Assembly (NCBI GenBank): GCA_023229845.1
Contig: JALNYK010000002.1
Coordinates: 133,197 to 197,196 of the forward strand
Direction of reading: 5' to 3'
DNA length: 64,000 bases
From: Gallionella sp.
Lineage (GTDB): Bacteria > Pseudomonadota > Gammaproteobacteria > Burkholderiales > Gallionellaceae
Shown here one piece after another: positions 26,601-33,510 of this stretch (within the stretch, counting starts at the first letter, position 1; the number at the start of each line of letters is the position of its first letter). The translations under genes were made by a program, and so were the position numbers. Below the pieces are notes generated by a model. The model had not been told where the DNA came from. It saw nothing but the letters and a program-made list of their open reading frames with translations, and ran no database searches.

Positions 26601-27002
26601 TACACGATAATTCTGCTTGTTCACCCGACCGATCAGGCCGGTAATCGAACGAAATCCTCCCTTGATAAGCGAAAAAAAGCTGCGATCACTTCCCGTCTCG
26701 GACTGACCACTGAACCTGAACTGTTCGATTTTCAATTTGGTGTTGGGGCGCACAGCGATGAAACCGCCGTCCTGCATCTTGATCTGCGCCGAAGACTGTT
26801 GCGCAGAGATCAAGGTGTCGCCCTCATTAACAGCATCACCCTTTTTTGCAACACGAGCCAGTCCGACCGAACTGATAACCTGCACATTGCCGCTGACGAA
26901 CTGTACATGGCCGGCCACGGTCGCATAGGCGAACGAAGATGCCGCCATGAAACAGGCCACCGTCAATCCCAAGCTGGCGAGTAGTTTATTAAAATTTTTC
27001 AT
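20634..27002 (-). CDS. Giant secreted FecR-domain protein with repeated TbpB-like barrel units
   Basis: A 2122-residue exported protein. A signal peptide (cleavage near FAYA-TVAG) precedes a FecR domain at about 40-160 (GDTLISAQQSSAQIKM, TTPAATIGIRGTDYE). Residues about 240-280 are a hydrophilic linker with five GDTKQ/DDTKK repeats. Residues about 410-720 are almost pure Ala/Thr/Gln/Val and look like a long helical stalk. The C-terminal 1350 residues hold about five related units beginning near 917, 1185, 1434, 1729 and 2000, with motifs such as GTLNSATLTANFTAQTVD and, in unit four, GHFYGPTANELTGIW, typical of TbpB-like lipoprotein barrels. Cys pairs (CTGC, CTGC, CVTC, CTGAGC) recur in these units and lack the His of heme sites. 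No lipobox is evident. It follows the Slam-like gene by 23 bases, so it is the likely cargo. Confidence 0.85.
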   Translation of the reverse strand: MKNFNKLLASLGLTVACFMAASSFAYATVAGHVQFVSGNVQVISSVGLARVAKKGDAVNEGDTLISAQQSSAQIKMQDGGFIAVRPNTKLKIEQFRFSGQSETGSDRSFFSLIKGGFRSITGLIGRVNKQNYRVTTPAATIGIRGTDYEAVYVEAAPVKVAAADMLMAQTDAPSPIMGGGFAAAVVNKGAIEMGTDKGKTLLQPGQGMVVSYGMNQLPVVKPLDVNLFPGAGNDEPAGQNGDKGANGEKQGDTKQGDTKQDDTKQDDTKKDDTKKKQGSSGENGQSGESNKAADNGQGGADSTSQSTAEGGAAGAATQESTAATAPQEIAPIRETSVVDAAPPSTGGIPSATTPAVSAATPATEVIQLPATTPSTTITTQPDAAGTTLNLTTNTATTRTGQTVPITQSLVATQAQAAATAAATAAQAAATAAAAVQTANNQLVVIPQVPITPATAAISVATTDVAGADAAVTSASALTLADAVTAAANAASIQTATTAAIAQANAAQTALTANGTFADSTAGSANTAVQTASTALQTANTDVQTAAGTVTAQNTALTAAQTAAATALTSANANLTTANTGLTTASTQNDAIAAVQSATPTLVTAAQTAVTNAQSAAANAQLAADEAVIFQAAGDLANAQAQLLIAQQQQAIAEQQLALAQTAQTSAASQLASAQAAAAAAQTAVDAASLAAANAALDAATASTEAVAAQTAASSAAAAYAQTDPAVISPAPSAASLVQTNSATIVANAPIAAYNNPAVVTTDRFIGIMSTVQPDTVGGSGYIEGYGPGAGFTSVGAANTSFVLDGAGNLVESRHAWYEETAASTATPQVVVVDANVKRTGGTAMEAFKMADNSIYAGRWVGGTITVSDNVVGIPPIPTFTRNLGATSEHWAILLAPPAGYVQTLGGVATYNKVAATSPTDALGTAGVLNSATLTANFTSQLVDAALNLTIAGKTLDVVAAGMAINQSFFSTGTQVTATCTGCAGTYFANVGGGFAGDAAASVGLNYTLWTGAAPGATTGATDLIQGMVAFSAATTPAAVQAQPFAQTDVSFELSTGSGYASMSFGGNGMTAAANVAPTAATPSFGWSEGCTGCGSYAVTLPGATGAVNGNAASFATTGIQFGRWADVPTLSQTSASIAFGPGKNYGYGPESWAFAPEGYLDTPTTLSAATGGTAVGVFSYALNGAPAPKDSSGAAGTLNSLSLTADFTAQTVTAALSVSLGATTWNAGSAFPMGIGAFNGASAGFGGNLTVTSSNASVSTYGYLSGAFTGQNYAGAIVEYQIQEWPQAGGATTANLTGVAALTRNGVAGNATVANGATPATGKFVVAEAGSYGIWQQTVDTATTTGGVLTSFGYNAGAGNTSTTTINCVTCAGQAAADAATGIQFGAWDEGTRAYSYTTPFGGQFHWIQGPGLDPIYLPEVLLGSMSYALDGGTAPTNQYGQAGALSSASLTVNFTNQTVDIALGLTGVNGHNWSATAAGVPLSWSNYSKNAFWATTGTGVANVLSVTMDAATPGATTGTGSLSGQLTGSGLDGALFQYQLSASMAMPTVPSSFTSADMVAVRAPSVTVTGPVVTGGTVSVAFPAGDPNATLAVQPATALSLTLANGQPLAAALSGGITASVASLTADQSKTGAYFGMAASGETFSMDTYGSSYSAKYSNFGEWRLLPTPAGLAPATATGPFSSGEFAGGMLMTPSTSMPVSNFAVNGYYYGAMVGGAQNSATNTPYTLLGGVSLFANFTTGALSGTATGIQVVDRTTGGAVGYFNDLSLAATIATNAFSGAVTAGAAPAGLTASPVNVAAGTLGSTSGHFYGPTANELTGIWQLASGTIQASGAFGAGNGTSNTAPLEMVNGTVALVASAPADTATAYRLVGMSGFNSVSVTSSGMVDGAYNNATRVTEVAGGVTAFDTGFNANGMTDTGSSRLSIGTATQTGLGTDPTTGISWGRWVGGSVDVTDRATGAVTPTALGSASLHWIATPTMTAPVALPVSGVYNYVLGGGTAPTDNLGAIGTLNSATLVANFTAQTVDVGVNVGINSMTLTASGTAIPIQQRSMFSANTFVVGGGALSASCTGAGCSGTTQADIGGAFTGAAGAGAAMIYGFTNGASVVSGAAAFQKGAAIP
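26178..26252 (-). repeat. Five tandem 15-base units encoding (G/D)DTK(Q/K)
   Basis: Five near-identical 15-base units follow one another in the linker of the giant gene. The unit length is a multiple of three, so slippage would change linker length without breaking the frame. Confidence 0.85.
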
Positions 27003-27025
27003 GACGACACCTCTTGCAAAAATGA

Positions 27026-28576
27026 TTATCTGAAGTCACGGCGTATGGTCAACGAGACATCCGTGCGATCAAAACCGAAAATTGCAGCATTGGATGTTTT
27101 TCTGGACAATGCCATTTGGGGCTTGATTGACCAAAATTTATCCAGACGCCAATTCCCGCCGATCGTCAGATCATATTGGTGTTCACTGCGCCTATCGTTG
27201 TTAATGGTCAAATTACTTGCCTTTTCATAGACCGAATGCATCCAGCCTATGCTCGCGTAGGCATCCGCCTGATCCGTGATCACGGCCTGACCGCCGATGC
27301 GCACGCCATCAAAACGCTTTTCCCCATCAGGCGGTTGAGTCACATTTAGCGGGGTTGCGACCATTTCCTTGCCGGAGAATACACTGGCAAACAGAGCCTG
27401 TTTCCCATCGTCCAACATATGCAACCAACCGAGTCCGACTATCATCTGGTCAATATCGCCAGATGTACGCGCATCGGTAGTTAGCGATGTCGAAGGGGAG
27501 CCTGTCGCACGATACTGTCCATACTGGGCAAAAGCGTTCGTCTGATTGGCTGGGCTGAAGGTATGTTGCCACTCGGTGCTTAATCCCAACGCATCGCGCC
27601 GCATCGAATTTGCGGAATAGGACTGCCCGCCGGTCAATGACAACTTAAGAACATTTTGCTCTGTTCCATACATAACGCCGGCTCGACCATCCACACCGGC
27701 GGAATCAAACTGGGTCAACGCCATATTCGACCGCTTGCGCATATCCACTCCGGCGTATGCTCCCCAATTGGCATTCAAGCTGTGACTGACCTCACCACCG
27801 GCAGCAAACCCACCATAACTATCGGGACTCTTTCTTGAGTCCTGCACCAGCGTATACGTAAGCAATCCCAATTTAACCTGGGTTTCATTCGTCGCACTGT
27901 TGGCATTGCTATCGTGCCCAACCACACCTTCGGCATAAGCGCTGATGCGGGTCAGCTTGGCCTGTTCAAACGCCGCGATCGCATCAAGATATTGTTGAAT
28001 CCTAGCGCGCGCACCCTCGGGAGGATTCTGCCCCATCACATGCTCGAACTCGGTCTTGGCGCGCGGCAGGTCGCCCAACTGGTAATAGGCCCGCGCCATG
28101 TCCAGGCGGGCACCGGCGAAGTTGGGATCGACCGCCAGCACCCGCTCCAGGGCCAGTGTCGCCTTGTCCGGCTTGCCGCTGTCCAGCGCGGCGATGCCCA
28201 GCAGATAATCGAAACGCACCTCGCCGGAACGCTCGAATTCGAACGGCTCCAGCAACGTATAGGCCTCGTCCGGCTTGCCGGCCTTCAGCAGTTCGTCGGC
28301 ATCGCGCAAGGGCTTCTCGCGAGCCTCGATTTCGGCCAGTCGCCTGGCTTCCGCCTCGGCGCGCTGACTGGCCTCCAGTTCTGCCTTCGCACGCAATGCC
28401 GCTTCGCGCCTGGCTTGTTGCGCCGCATTCTCGTCGGGCTGAACAACCTTGGGGGCTGCAGCCCTGGATTTTTTGGTCGAAACCTTGCCGCCACTGGCCG
28501 GTTCCTGCGCATAAACCGCCCCAGCCCCCAGCATCAATCCGACAGAAATCCAGCCCGCAAAACGCACCAATTTCAT
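27026..28576 (-). CDS. Slam-like outer-membrane protein (TPR plus DUF560-type beta barrel), type XI secretion
   Basis: A 516-residue outer-membrane protein built like Slam (surface lipoprotein assembly modulator). After a signal peptide (AVYA-QEPA) comes a Lys/Ala/Glu coiled segment (about 30-95), a periplasmic TPR region (about 95-215, with LLGIAALDSGKPDKA and ARLDMARAYYQLGDLPRAKTEF), and a beta-barrel of about 300 residues with alternating hydrophobic strands, ending in RTDVSLTIRRDFR. Known Slams move TbpB-like proteins through the outer membrane; the gene right downstream encodes a protein with TbpB-like barrel units. Start has a GGGAG site. Family assignment is by architecture and C-terminal pattern, not by search. 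Confidence 0.8.
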   Translation of the reverse strand: MKLVRFAGWISVGLMLGAGAVYAQEPASGGKVSTKKSRAAAPKVVQPDENAAQQARREAALRAKAELEASQRAEAEARRLAEIEAREKPLRDADELLKAGKPDEAYTLLEPFEFERSGEVRFDYLLGIAALDSGKPDKATLALERVLAVDPNFAGARLDMARAYYQLGDLPRAKTEFEHVMGQNPPEGARARIQQYLDAIAAFEQAKLTRISAYAEGVVGHDSNANSATNETQVKLGLLTYTLVQDSRKSPDSYGGFAAGGEVSHSLNANWGAYAGVDMRKRSNMALTQFDSAGVDGRAGVMYGTEQNVLKLSLTGGQSYSANSMRRDALGLSTEWQHTFSPANQTNAFAQYGQYRATGSPSTSLTTDARTSGDIDQMIVGLGWLHMLDDGKQALFASVFSGKEMVATPLNVTQPPDGEKRFDGVRIGGQAVITDQADAYASIGWMHSVYEKASNLTINNDRRSEHQYDLTIGGNWRLDKFWSIKPQMALSRKTSNAAIFGFDRTDVSLTIRRDFR

Positions 28577-28608
28577 GACCCTGACTCCCTTAATGGTTAT
28601 GTGGACAA

Positions 28609-28637
28609 ATACTACGCTTCGGCAGCTGATCGGACAA
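28609..28637 (-). promoter_or_regulatory. Likely sigma-70 promoter of the Slam/FecR operon
   Basis: Reading on the minus strand, TTGTCC and TAGTAT are 17 bases apart, ending 32 bases upstream of the Slam-like start codon. It lies just beyond the radC stop codon, so the operon need not depend on radC transcription. Confidence 0.5.
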
Positions 28638-28648
28638 TAGCCAGAGCC

Positions 28649-29323
28649 CTACATCAGGCCACGTTCCGCAAACGACAGCGCCTGTCCGCCCCCGACGACG
28701 AAGTGATCCAGTACGCGCACGTCAACCAGCCCGAGCGCCTGCTTGAGCGCGTCGGTCAGCAGGCGGTCGGACTGGCTGGGTTCGGCGACGCCCGATGGGT
28801 GGTTGTGCGCGAGGATGACCGCGGCGGCATTGTGCGACAACGCCCGTTTGACCACCTCGCGCGGATAGACGCTGGTCTGCCCCAGCGTGCCGTGAAACAA
28901 CTCCTCGAAGGCGAGCACGCGATGCTGGGTATCGAGAAACAACACCAGAAATACCTCCTGTTGCCGCGCGCCGAGCAGCAGTTGCAGGTAATCGCGCACC
29001 GCATGCGGCGAGCCGAGCGCATCGCCGCGCTGCAGCTCCTCCTGCAACGCACGCCGCGACATCTCCAGCACCGCCTGCAATTGCACATACTTCGCCTGCC
29101 CCATGCCGTGGATCGCGCAGAACTCGTCCTCGAGAGCGGCGAACAGCCGGGTCAGACTGCCGAATTGCTGCAACAACTCGCGCGCCAGATCGACCGCACT
29201 CTTGCCGACCACGCCGGTGCGCAGGAAGATTGCCAGCAACTCGGCATCTGACAACGAGGATGCGCCGCGTTGAAGAAGCTTCTCTCGGGGGCGTTCGCCT
29301 GCAGGCCAATCGGTAATTGCCAT
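28649..29323 (-). CDS. radC: RadC/YeeS-family JAB1/MPN-domain protein
   Basis: A 224-residue RadC protein. An N-terminal helix-hairpin-helix region (LLAIFLRTG, FCAIHGMGQAKYVQLQAVLE) precedes the JAMM metal site HNHPSGVAEPSQSD near residue 175. The early DNA-repair claim for radC was withdrawn and its true role is unsettled. The start at 29323 has AGGAGG directly upstream; the frame extends 27 codons further but without family similarity. The divergent neighbour coaBC is typical for bacteria. Confidence 0.94.
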   Translation of the reverse strand: MAITDWPAGERPREKLLQRGASSLSDAELLAIFLRTGVVGKSAVDLARELLQQFGSLTRLFAALEDEFCAIHGMGQAKYVQLQAVLEMSRRALQEELQRGDALGSPHAVRDYLQLLLGARQQEVFLVLFLDTQHRVLAFEELFHGTLGQTSVYPREVVKRALSHNAAAVILAHNHPSGVAEPSQSDRLLTDALKQALGLVDVRVLDHFVVGGGQALSFAERGLM

Positions 29324-29405
29324 GTTTCGCCTCCTGTCGTTTGAGGGAACGAGCGTGAAACCGGAATCCAGCGGGATGTGATTTTCTTGTAAGATGCGCG
29401 ACATT

Positions 29406-30614
29406 ATGGAACAAGCTCAAGCAAAACGCATCCTGCCCGGGAAACGCATCATTCTGGGCATCACCGGCGGTATCGCGGCCTACAAGGCGGCGGAGTTGGT
29501 GCGTCTGCTAGTCAAGCAGGACTTCGCGGTGCAGGTGGCGATGACCGAAGCGGCGACGCAGTTCATCACGCCGACGACGATGCAGGCGCTGTCCGGCCAG
29601 CCGGTGCTGCTGAACCAGTGGCAGGACGAAGCCGGCATGACGCACATCCATTCCAGTCGCGCGGCGGATGCGATCGTGATCGCGCCCGCCACGGCAGACT
29701 TCATCGCCAAGCTGGCGCACGGCATGGCCGACGACCTGCTTTCCACGCTGTGCTTGGCGCGCGATTGCCCGTTACTGGTCGCGCCGGCGATGAACAAACA
29801 GATGTGGAGCAATCCAGCCACGCAACGCAACATACAGCAACTCGTCGCCGACGGCGTGTCAGTGCTCGGACCGGCCTGCGGCATGCAGGCCTGCGGCGAG
29901 GAAGGCATGGGCCGCATGCTGGAACCATCCGAATTGGCCGACGAGATCGTTGCCGGCTTTCAGCCCAAGCTATTGGTCGGCGTGAAGCTGCTGATGACCG
30001 CAGGGCCGACCTACGAGGCGATAGACGCGGTGCGCGGCATCACCAACCGCAGCTCCGGCAAGATGGGCTACGCGATCGCGCAAGCCGCGCGCGAGATGGG
30101 TGCAAGGGTGACGCTGGTGTCCGGCCCGGTCGCGCTGTCCGCCCCTGTCGGAGTGGAACGCATCTCCGTCGGCAGTGCGCAGGAGATGTACGATGCGGTG
30201 AACCGACGCGCGGGCGATGCGGACATCTTCATCGGCGTCGCGGCGGTCGCAGATTACCGTGTCGCCCATCCCTCCGAACAGAAGATCAAGAAATCCGCAG
30301 CACCAATGACGCTGGAACTGGTTGCCAACCCGGACATCCTCGCCGATATCGCCAGCCTGCCGAATCCGCCGTTCTGCGTCGGCTTTGCCGCCGAGAGCGA
30401 GCGGCTCGCCGAATACGCCGAACAGAAACGCCGCGCGAAGAAGCTGCCGCTGCTGGTGGGCAACCTCGCGCAACAGGCAATAGGCAGCGACGAAAACGAA
30501 CTGATACTGTTCGACGACGACGGCAGCCACCCGCTGCCGCGCGCGGACAAACTCACGCTGGCACGGCTATTGATGCACCACATTGCACAACGATACGAAG
30601 GAGCGCACAAATGA
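29406..30614 (+). CDS. coaBC: Bifunctional phosphopantothenoylcysteine decarboxylase/synthetase
   Basis: CoaBC (Dfp) joins cysteine to 4'-phosphopantothenate and then decarboxylates the product in coenzyme A synthesis. The 402-residue protein has the FMN-dependent CoaC half (GGIAAYKAAELVRLL, PAMNKQMW, ACGEEGMGRMLE) and the CoaB half (TAGPTYEAIDAVRGITN, NRSSGKMGYAIA, AAVADYR). A start four codons earlier (29394) is also possible; neither has a strong ribosome site. It overlaps dut by four bases, a common pairing. Confidence 0.96.
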   Translation: MEQAQAKRILPGKRIILGITGGIAAYKAAELVRLLVKQDFAVQVAMTEAATQFITPTTMQALSGQPVLLNQWQDEAGMTHIHSSRAADAIVIAPATADFIAKLAHGMADDLLSTLCLARDCPLLVAPAMNKQMWSNPATQRNIQQLVADGVSVLGPACGMQACGEEGMGRMLEPSELADEIVAGFQPKLLVGVKLLMTAGPTYEAIDAVRGITNRSSGKMGYAIAQAAREMGARVTLVSGPVALSAPVGVERISVGSAQEMYDAVNRRAGDADIFIGVAAVADYRVAHPSEQKIKKSAAPMTLELVANPDILADIASLPNPPFCVGFAAESERLAEYAEQKRRAKKLPLLVGNLAQQAIGSDENELILFDDDGSHPLPRADKLTLARLLMHHIAQRYEGAHK

Positions 30615-31066
30615 AGCACATCTCGGTGGACGTAAAGATACTCGATCCTCGCCTGCATGAGAACATGCCAGGCTACGCGACCGGCGGCTCGGCGGGGATA
30701 GACCTGCGCGCCTGCATCGACCAGAACCTCGTGATCCAGCCCAAGCAGTGCGAACTGATTCCCAGCGGCATCGCTCTGCATCTGGCCGATCCCGGTTATG
30801 CCGCGATGATCCTGCCTCGCTCAGGTCTCGGCCACAAACACGGCATCGTGCTCGGCAATCTGGTCGGGCTGATCGACTCGGACTATCAGGGACAGATCTT
30901 CGTGTCGCTGTGGAACCGCAGCCAGCTCCCGTTCACACTGATGCCGATGGAGCGCATGGCGCAACTGGTGATCGTGCCGGTGATGCAAGCCAAATTCAAT
31001 ATCGTCGAGGAATTCCCGCTGAGCGAACGCGGTAGCGGCGGATTCGGCAGCACCGGCAAACATTGA
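30611..31066 (+). CDS. dut: dUTP diphosphatase
   Basis: A trimeric dUTPase of 151 residues that keeps uracil out of DNA and supplies dUMP for thymidylate synthesis. The five family motifs are visible in order: AGIDLRA, PRSGLG with the following HKHGIV, GLIDSDYQG, ERMAQLV and, at the C-terminus, RGSGGFGSTG. The ATG overlaps the coaBC stop (ATGA) and has GAAGGAG upstream, so translation is coupled. Confidence 0.97.
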   Translation: MKHISVDVKILDPRLHENMPGYATGGSAGIDLRACIDQNLVIQPKQCELIPSGIALHLADPGYAAMILPRSGLGHKHGIVLGNLVGLIDSDYQGQIFVSLWNRSQLPFTLMPMERMAQLVIVPVMQAKFNIVEEFPLSERGSGGFGSTGKH

Positions 31067-31069
31067 CAT

Positions 31070-31099
31070 CGTAGGGGCGCGGCGCACCGTGCCCCTACG
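31070..31099. repeat. Hairpin CGTAGGGGC...GCCCCTACG
   Basis: An inverted repeat with a nine-base stem just after the dut stop codon and ahead of the terminator. It resembles short dispersed GTAGGGGC palindromes seen in many genomes; only one copy occurs here. Confidence 0.55.
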
Positions 31100-31104
31100 G
31101 ACAT

Positions 31105-31132
31105 AAAAAAGCCCGCCGGAGCGGGCTTTTTT
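31105..31132. terminator. Two-way terminator between dut and the PEGA lipoprotein gene
   Basis: A perfect AAAAAAGCCCGC-CGGA-GCGGGCTTTTTT palindrome placed between convergent genes. Confidence 0.92.
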
Positions 31133-31151
31133 CATATGCATATCGCAAACA

Positions 31152-32192
31152 TCAACGCTCGAGATTCAGTTCCATCTCGGTGTTGTCGCCTTTGCGTACC
31201 GACACCTTCTCGGTAACCATCTTGTAGCCTTCGAGCTTGACGCTGATTGCATGTACACCCGGCTCCATTTCCAGACGCAACGGCGACAACCCATAGTACA
31301 CACCGTCCAGATACACCTTGGCGCGCGATGGGTTGGTGTTCACCAGCAACAGCCCAGCTGTGGCGCTGGCCTGAGGCACATAGGCCGACTGCGGCACAGC
31401 ACTACCCGGCTGTGCGCCATATGCCGGCATAGGCGCAGTAGGCATAGCCGCCGGCGCCGGCTTGGCGGCAGTGGGTGCGACATACACCGTCACACCGGGG
31501 ATGCGCTTGGTTCCCGCAGTCAGGTTAAACAACTCCGGTTTCGCAGCGACCAGCGATGCACTAACCGCTTCGACCGTCTTGTTGCTGGCAATCTTCAACT
31601 CTCTGTTGAAATAGGCAAGCACATCGTCCTTGTTGTTGCCGGAAACCCCGGCATAACGGTCGTACTTTTCCGTTACCAACCCCGACCACATCACCTCGCC
31701 AGTGCTTACATCCTTCACAGTAGTCTCAATGGCGATGCTGATTTCATCGCGATTCTTGATGTTCAGTGTCAATTCCTTGATCACGCCAGACACCTCGAAC
31801 AGGGCATTGGCAGCAGCCCCCCCCTCCAGCACCTGGAAGCCCTCCGCATCGAAACGCTTCTTGATTGCCGTCGCAACGACACTGGCGACATCCTGATCGA
31901 GCAACAACTGATTACCGTCTATCCCTCGCACCCGTGCATCGATCGCTCCCAACAAACGCGGATTACCCACCTTGCGCTGGTCCACATATTTGCCGACGCG
32001 CAACGTCGCGGCATATTTCAGCTCAGGACCGGAACTGACAGCTCCGGCATTCTTTTTGTCGTCGGCAGTGCTAAGGGTGCTATCCCCACCGAGCCAACCG
32101 CCCACCTGTTTCTTCGCTTCATTGACGGAGGAACATCCGGCAACAACAAACAACAGCACGGCCAGCGCAACGCGCCGCGATAATGAATTCAT
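31152..32192 (-). CDS. Lipoprotein with C-terminal PEGA domain
   Basis: A 346-residue lipoprotein of unknown role. The signal peptide ends in lipobox VAGC (Cys about 20). The central part (about 55-230, KYAATLRVGKYVDQRK, ASVVATAIKKRFDAEGFQVLEGG, DISTGEVMWSG-like stretches) resembles periplasmic CsgG/YajG-like lipoprotein folds. A Pro/Ala linker (about 245-285) leads to a PEGA domain (LLVNTNPSRAKVYLDGVYYG ... LRLEMEPGVHAISVKLEGYK) of the sort found in surface-layer or cell-wall-binding proteins. It is followed on the same strand by nothing close; the CBS gene is 27 bases upstream and may be co-transcribed. Confidence 0.8.
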   Translation of the reverse strand: MNSLSRRVALAVLLFVVAGCSSVNEAKKQVGGWLGGDSTLSTADDKKNAGAVSSGPELKYAATLRVGKYVDQRKVGNPRLLGAIDARVRGIDGNQLLLDQDVASVVATAIKKRFDAEGFQVLEGGAAANALFEVSGVIKELTLNIKNRDEISIAIETTVKDVSTGEVMWSGLVTEKYDRYAGVSGNNKDDVLAYFNRELKIASNKTVEAVSASLVAAKPELFNLTAGTKRIPGVTVYVAPTAAKPAPAAMPTAPMPAYGAQPGSAVPQSAYVPQASATAGLLLVNTNPSRAKVYLDGVYYGLSPLRLEMEPGVHAISVKLEGYKMVTEKVSVRKGDNTEMELNLER

Positions 32193-32219
32193 GGAATTTA
32201 CCTCAGGATTGCAAATACA

Positions 32220-32816
32220 TTAACCACGCGCAATCACTGCCTCAATTTCGGCAAAAGTGCGCGCAGATTCGAAACTCTGCACTTGTGCGCCCAACTGACG
32301 GGCGATCTGGGTGATAGAGAACAGGCCGCACAGCGATTGCTTGCCGTCCGCGCCTTCTGCGACGACCAGCGCATGTTGCCGGTTGGATTTTTTCAGGGTG
32401 GCGACGATCTCCCCGACCTTGGCTTTGCACACATTTTCGATCTTCAGCGCTTCCAGTTCACGCTGTGTAGACATGATGTCGCGCACCATGATGTCGGCAT
32501 GAGTTCCGCCCATGCTCTGCAGGAAACGCATCGGTTTTTCCCCCAATACATCGGTCGCCGTCAACAACCCCGCCACCTGATCGTTATCGTCCAGCACCAG
32601 CAACATCCGCACGCCATAGCGAATCATCTTGGCATTGGCCTTCTCCATTGAAGTCTTGGCGCGCACGCTCACCATCGACACCTTACTCAAATCGGTCATG
32701 ACGTCTGTCGCCAAATCGCTCAACTTGACATGCTCAGGAAGAGATTGAACCGGACGCACAAAAGTCGAGCCGGTCTTCAAGGGAAAAGTTTGCAGCGAGT
32801 TGTATTCTCTAGTCAT
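32220..32816 (-). CDS. CBS-domain protein
   Basis: A cytoplasmic 198-residue protein with a CBS pair: one repeat at about 38-95 (VMTDLSKVSMVSVRAKTSMEKA, GVRMLLVLDDNDQVAGLLTATDVLG) and a second at about 110-180 (VRDIMSTQRELEAL, RQHALVVAEG, LCGLFSITQIARQLG). CBS pairs bind adenosine nucleotides and act as regulatory modules; no catalytic domain is attached. GGGAGTG precedes the start. The likely co-transcribed PEGA lipoprotein gives no clear hint to function. Confidence 0.88.
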   Translation of the reverse strand: MTREYNSLQTFPLKTGSTFVRPVQSLPEHVKLSDLATDVMTDLSKVSMVSVRAKTSMEKANAKMIRYGVRMLLVLDDNDQVAGLLTATDVLGEKPMRFLQSMGGTHADIMVRDIMSTQRELEALKIENVCKAKVGEIVATLKKSNRQHALVVAEGADGKQSLCGLFSITQIARQLGAQVQSFESARTFAEIEAVIARG

Positions 32817-32854
32817 TATTACACTCCCAATAATTTACAGTCAGCCAACGAAAT

Positions 32855-33367
32855 TTACTTGTGCGCCTGCTGCAGATGGACAGCCCCATGCCTGGGACCA
32901 GGCAGGTAGCGGGCCAACTCGTTGAGCGCCATCGTATACACCTCACGCTTGAATTCGATCACCGCGTTGATGTCCAGCCAGTACTCGTTCCAGCGCCAGG
33001 CATCGAACTCGGGATGCTCGGTGGCGCGCAAACAGACATCACAATCACGTCCGACCAGGCGCAACAGGAACCAGATCTGCTTCTGCCCACGATAGCCGCC
33101 CCGCGACTCTCGCTTGTTCCAGTTCTGCGGAACCTCATAACGCATCCAATCGCGGGTGCGCCCGAGTATTCTCACATGCTCCGGCAATAGCCCGACTTCC
33201 TCGTGCAACTCGCGATACATCGCCTGCTCCGGATTCTCGCCGTGCTGTATGCCGCCTTGCGGAAACTGCCACGCGTGCTGCCGCACCCGCTTGCCCCAGA
33301 ACACCTGATTCCTGTCATTCGTGATAATGATGCCGACATTCGGGCGGTAGCCGTCTCGGTCTATCAT
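32855..33367 (-). CDS. rppH: RNA pyrophosphohydrolase RppH
   Basis: RppH removes pyrophosphate from the 5' end of transcripts and so starts RNase E-dependent decay. The 170-residue protein begins MIDRDGYRPNVGIIITN and has the Nudix box GGIQHGENPEQAMYRELHEE with following VGL. The GQKQIWFLLRL and EFDAWRWNEYW stretches are specific to RppH. It is divergent from proS, a common proteobacterial arrangement. Confidence 0.96.
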   Translation of the reverse strand: MIDRDGYRPNVGIIITNDRNQVFWGKRVRQHAWQFPQGGIQHGENPEQAMYRELHEEVGLLPEHVRILGRTRDWMRYEVPQNWNKRESRGGYRGQKQIWFLLRLVGRDCDVCLRATEHPEFDAWRWNEYWLDINAVIEFKREVYTMALNELARYLPGPRHGAVHLQQAHK

Positions 33368-33510
33368 TTGCTGCTCTATCCGGTTAATTTCAATGGCCGG
33401 ATTCTTTCACATTTCCATCTCATTTGAAAGCAAATCAGCCTTCGCCGTACCGGATGGGGCGCATTCGCTGTAAAATCGCGCCCTCACTTTTTTGTCCGGA
33501 TCGTAACATC

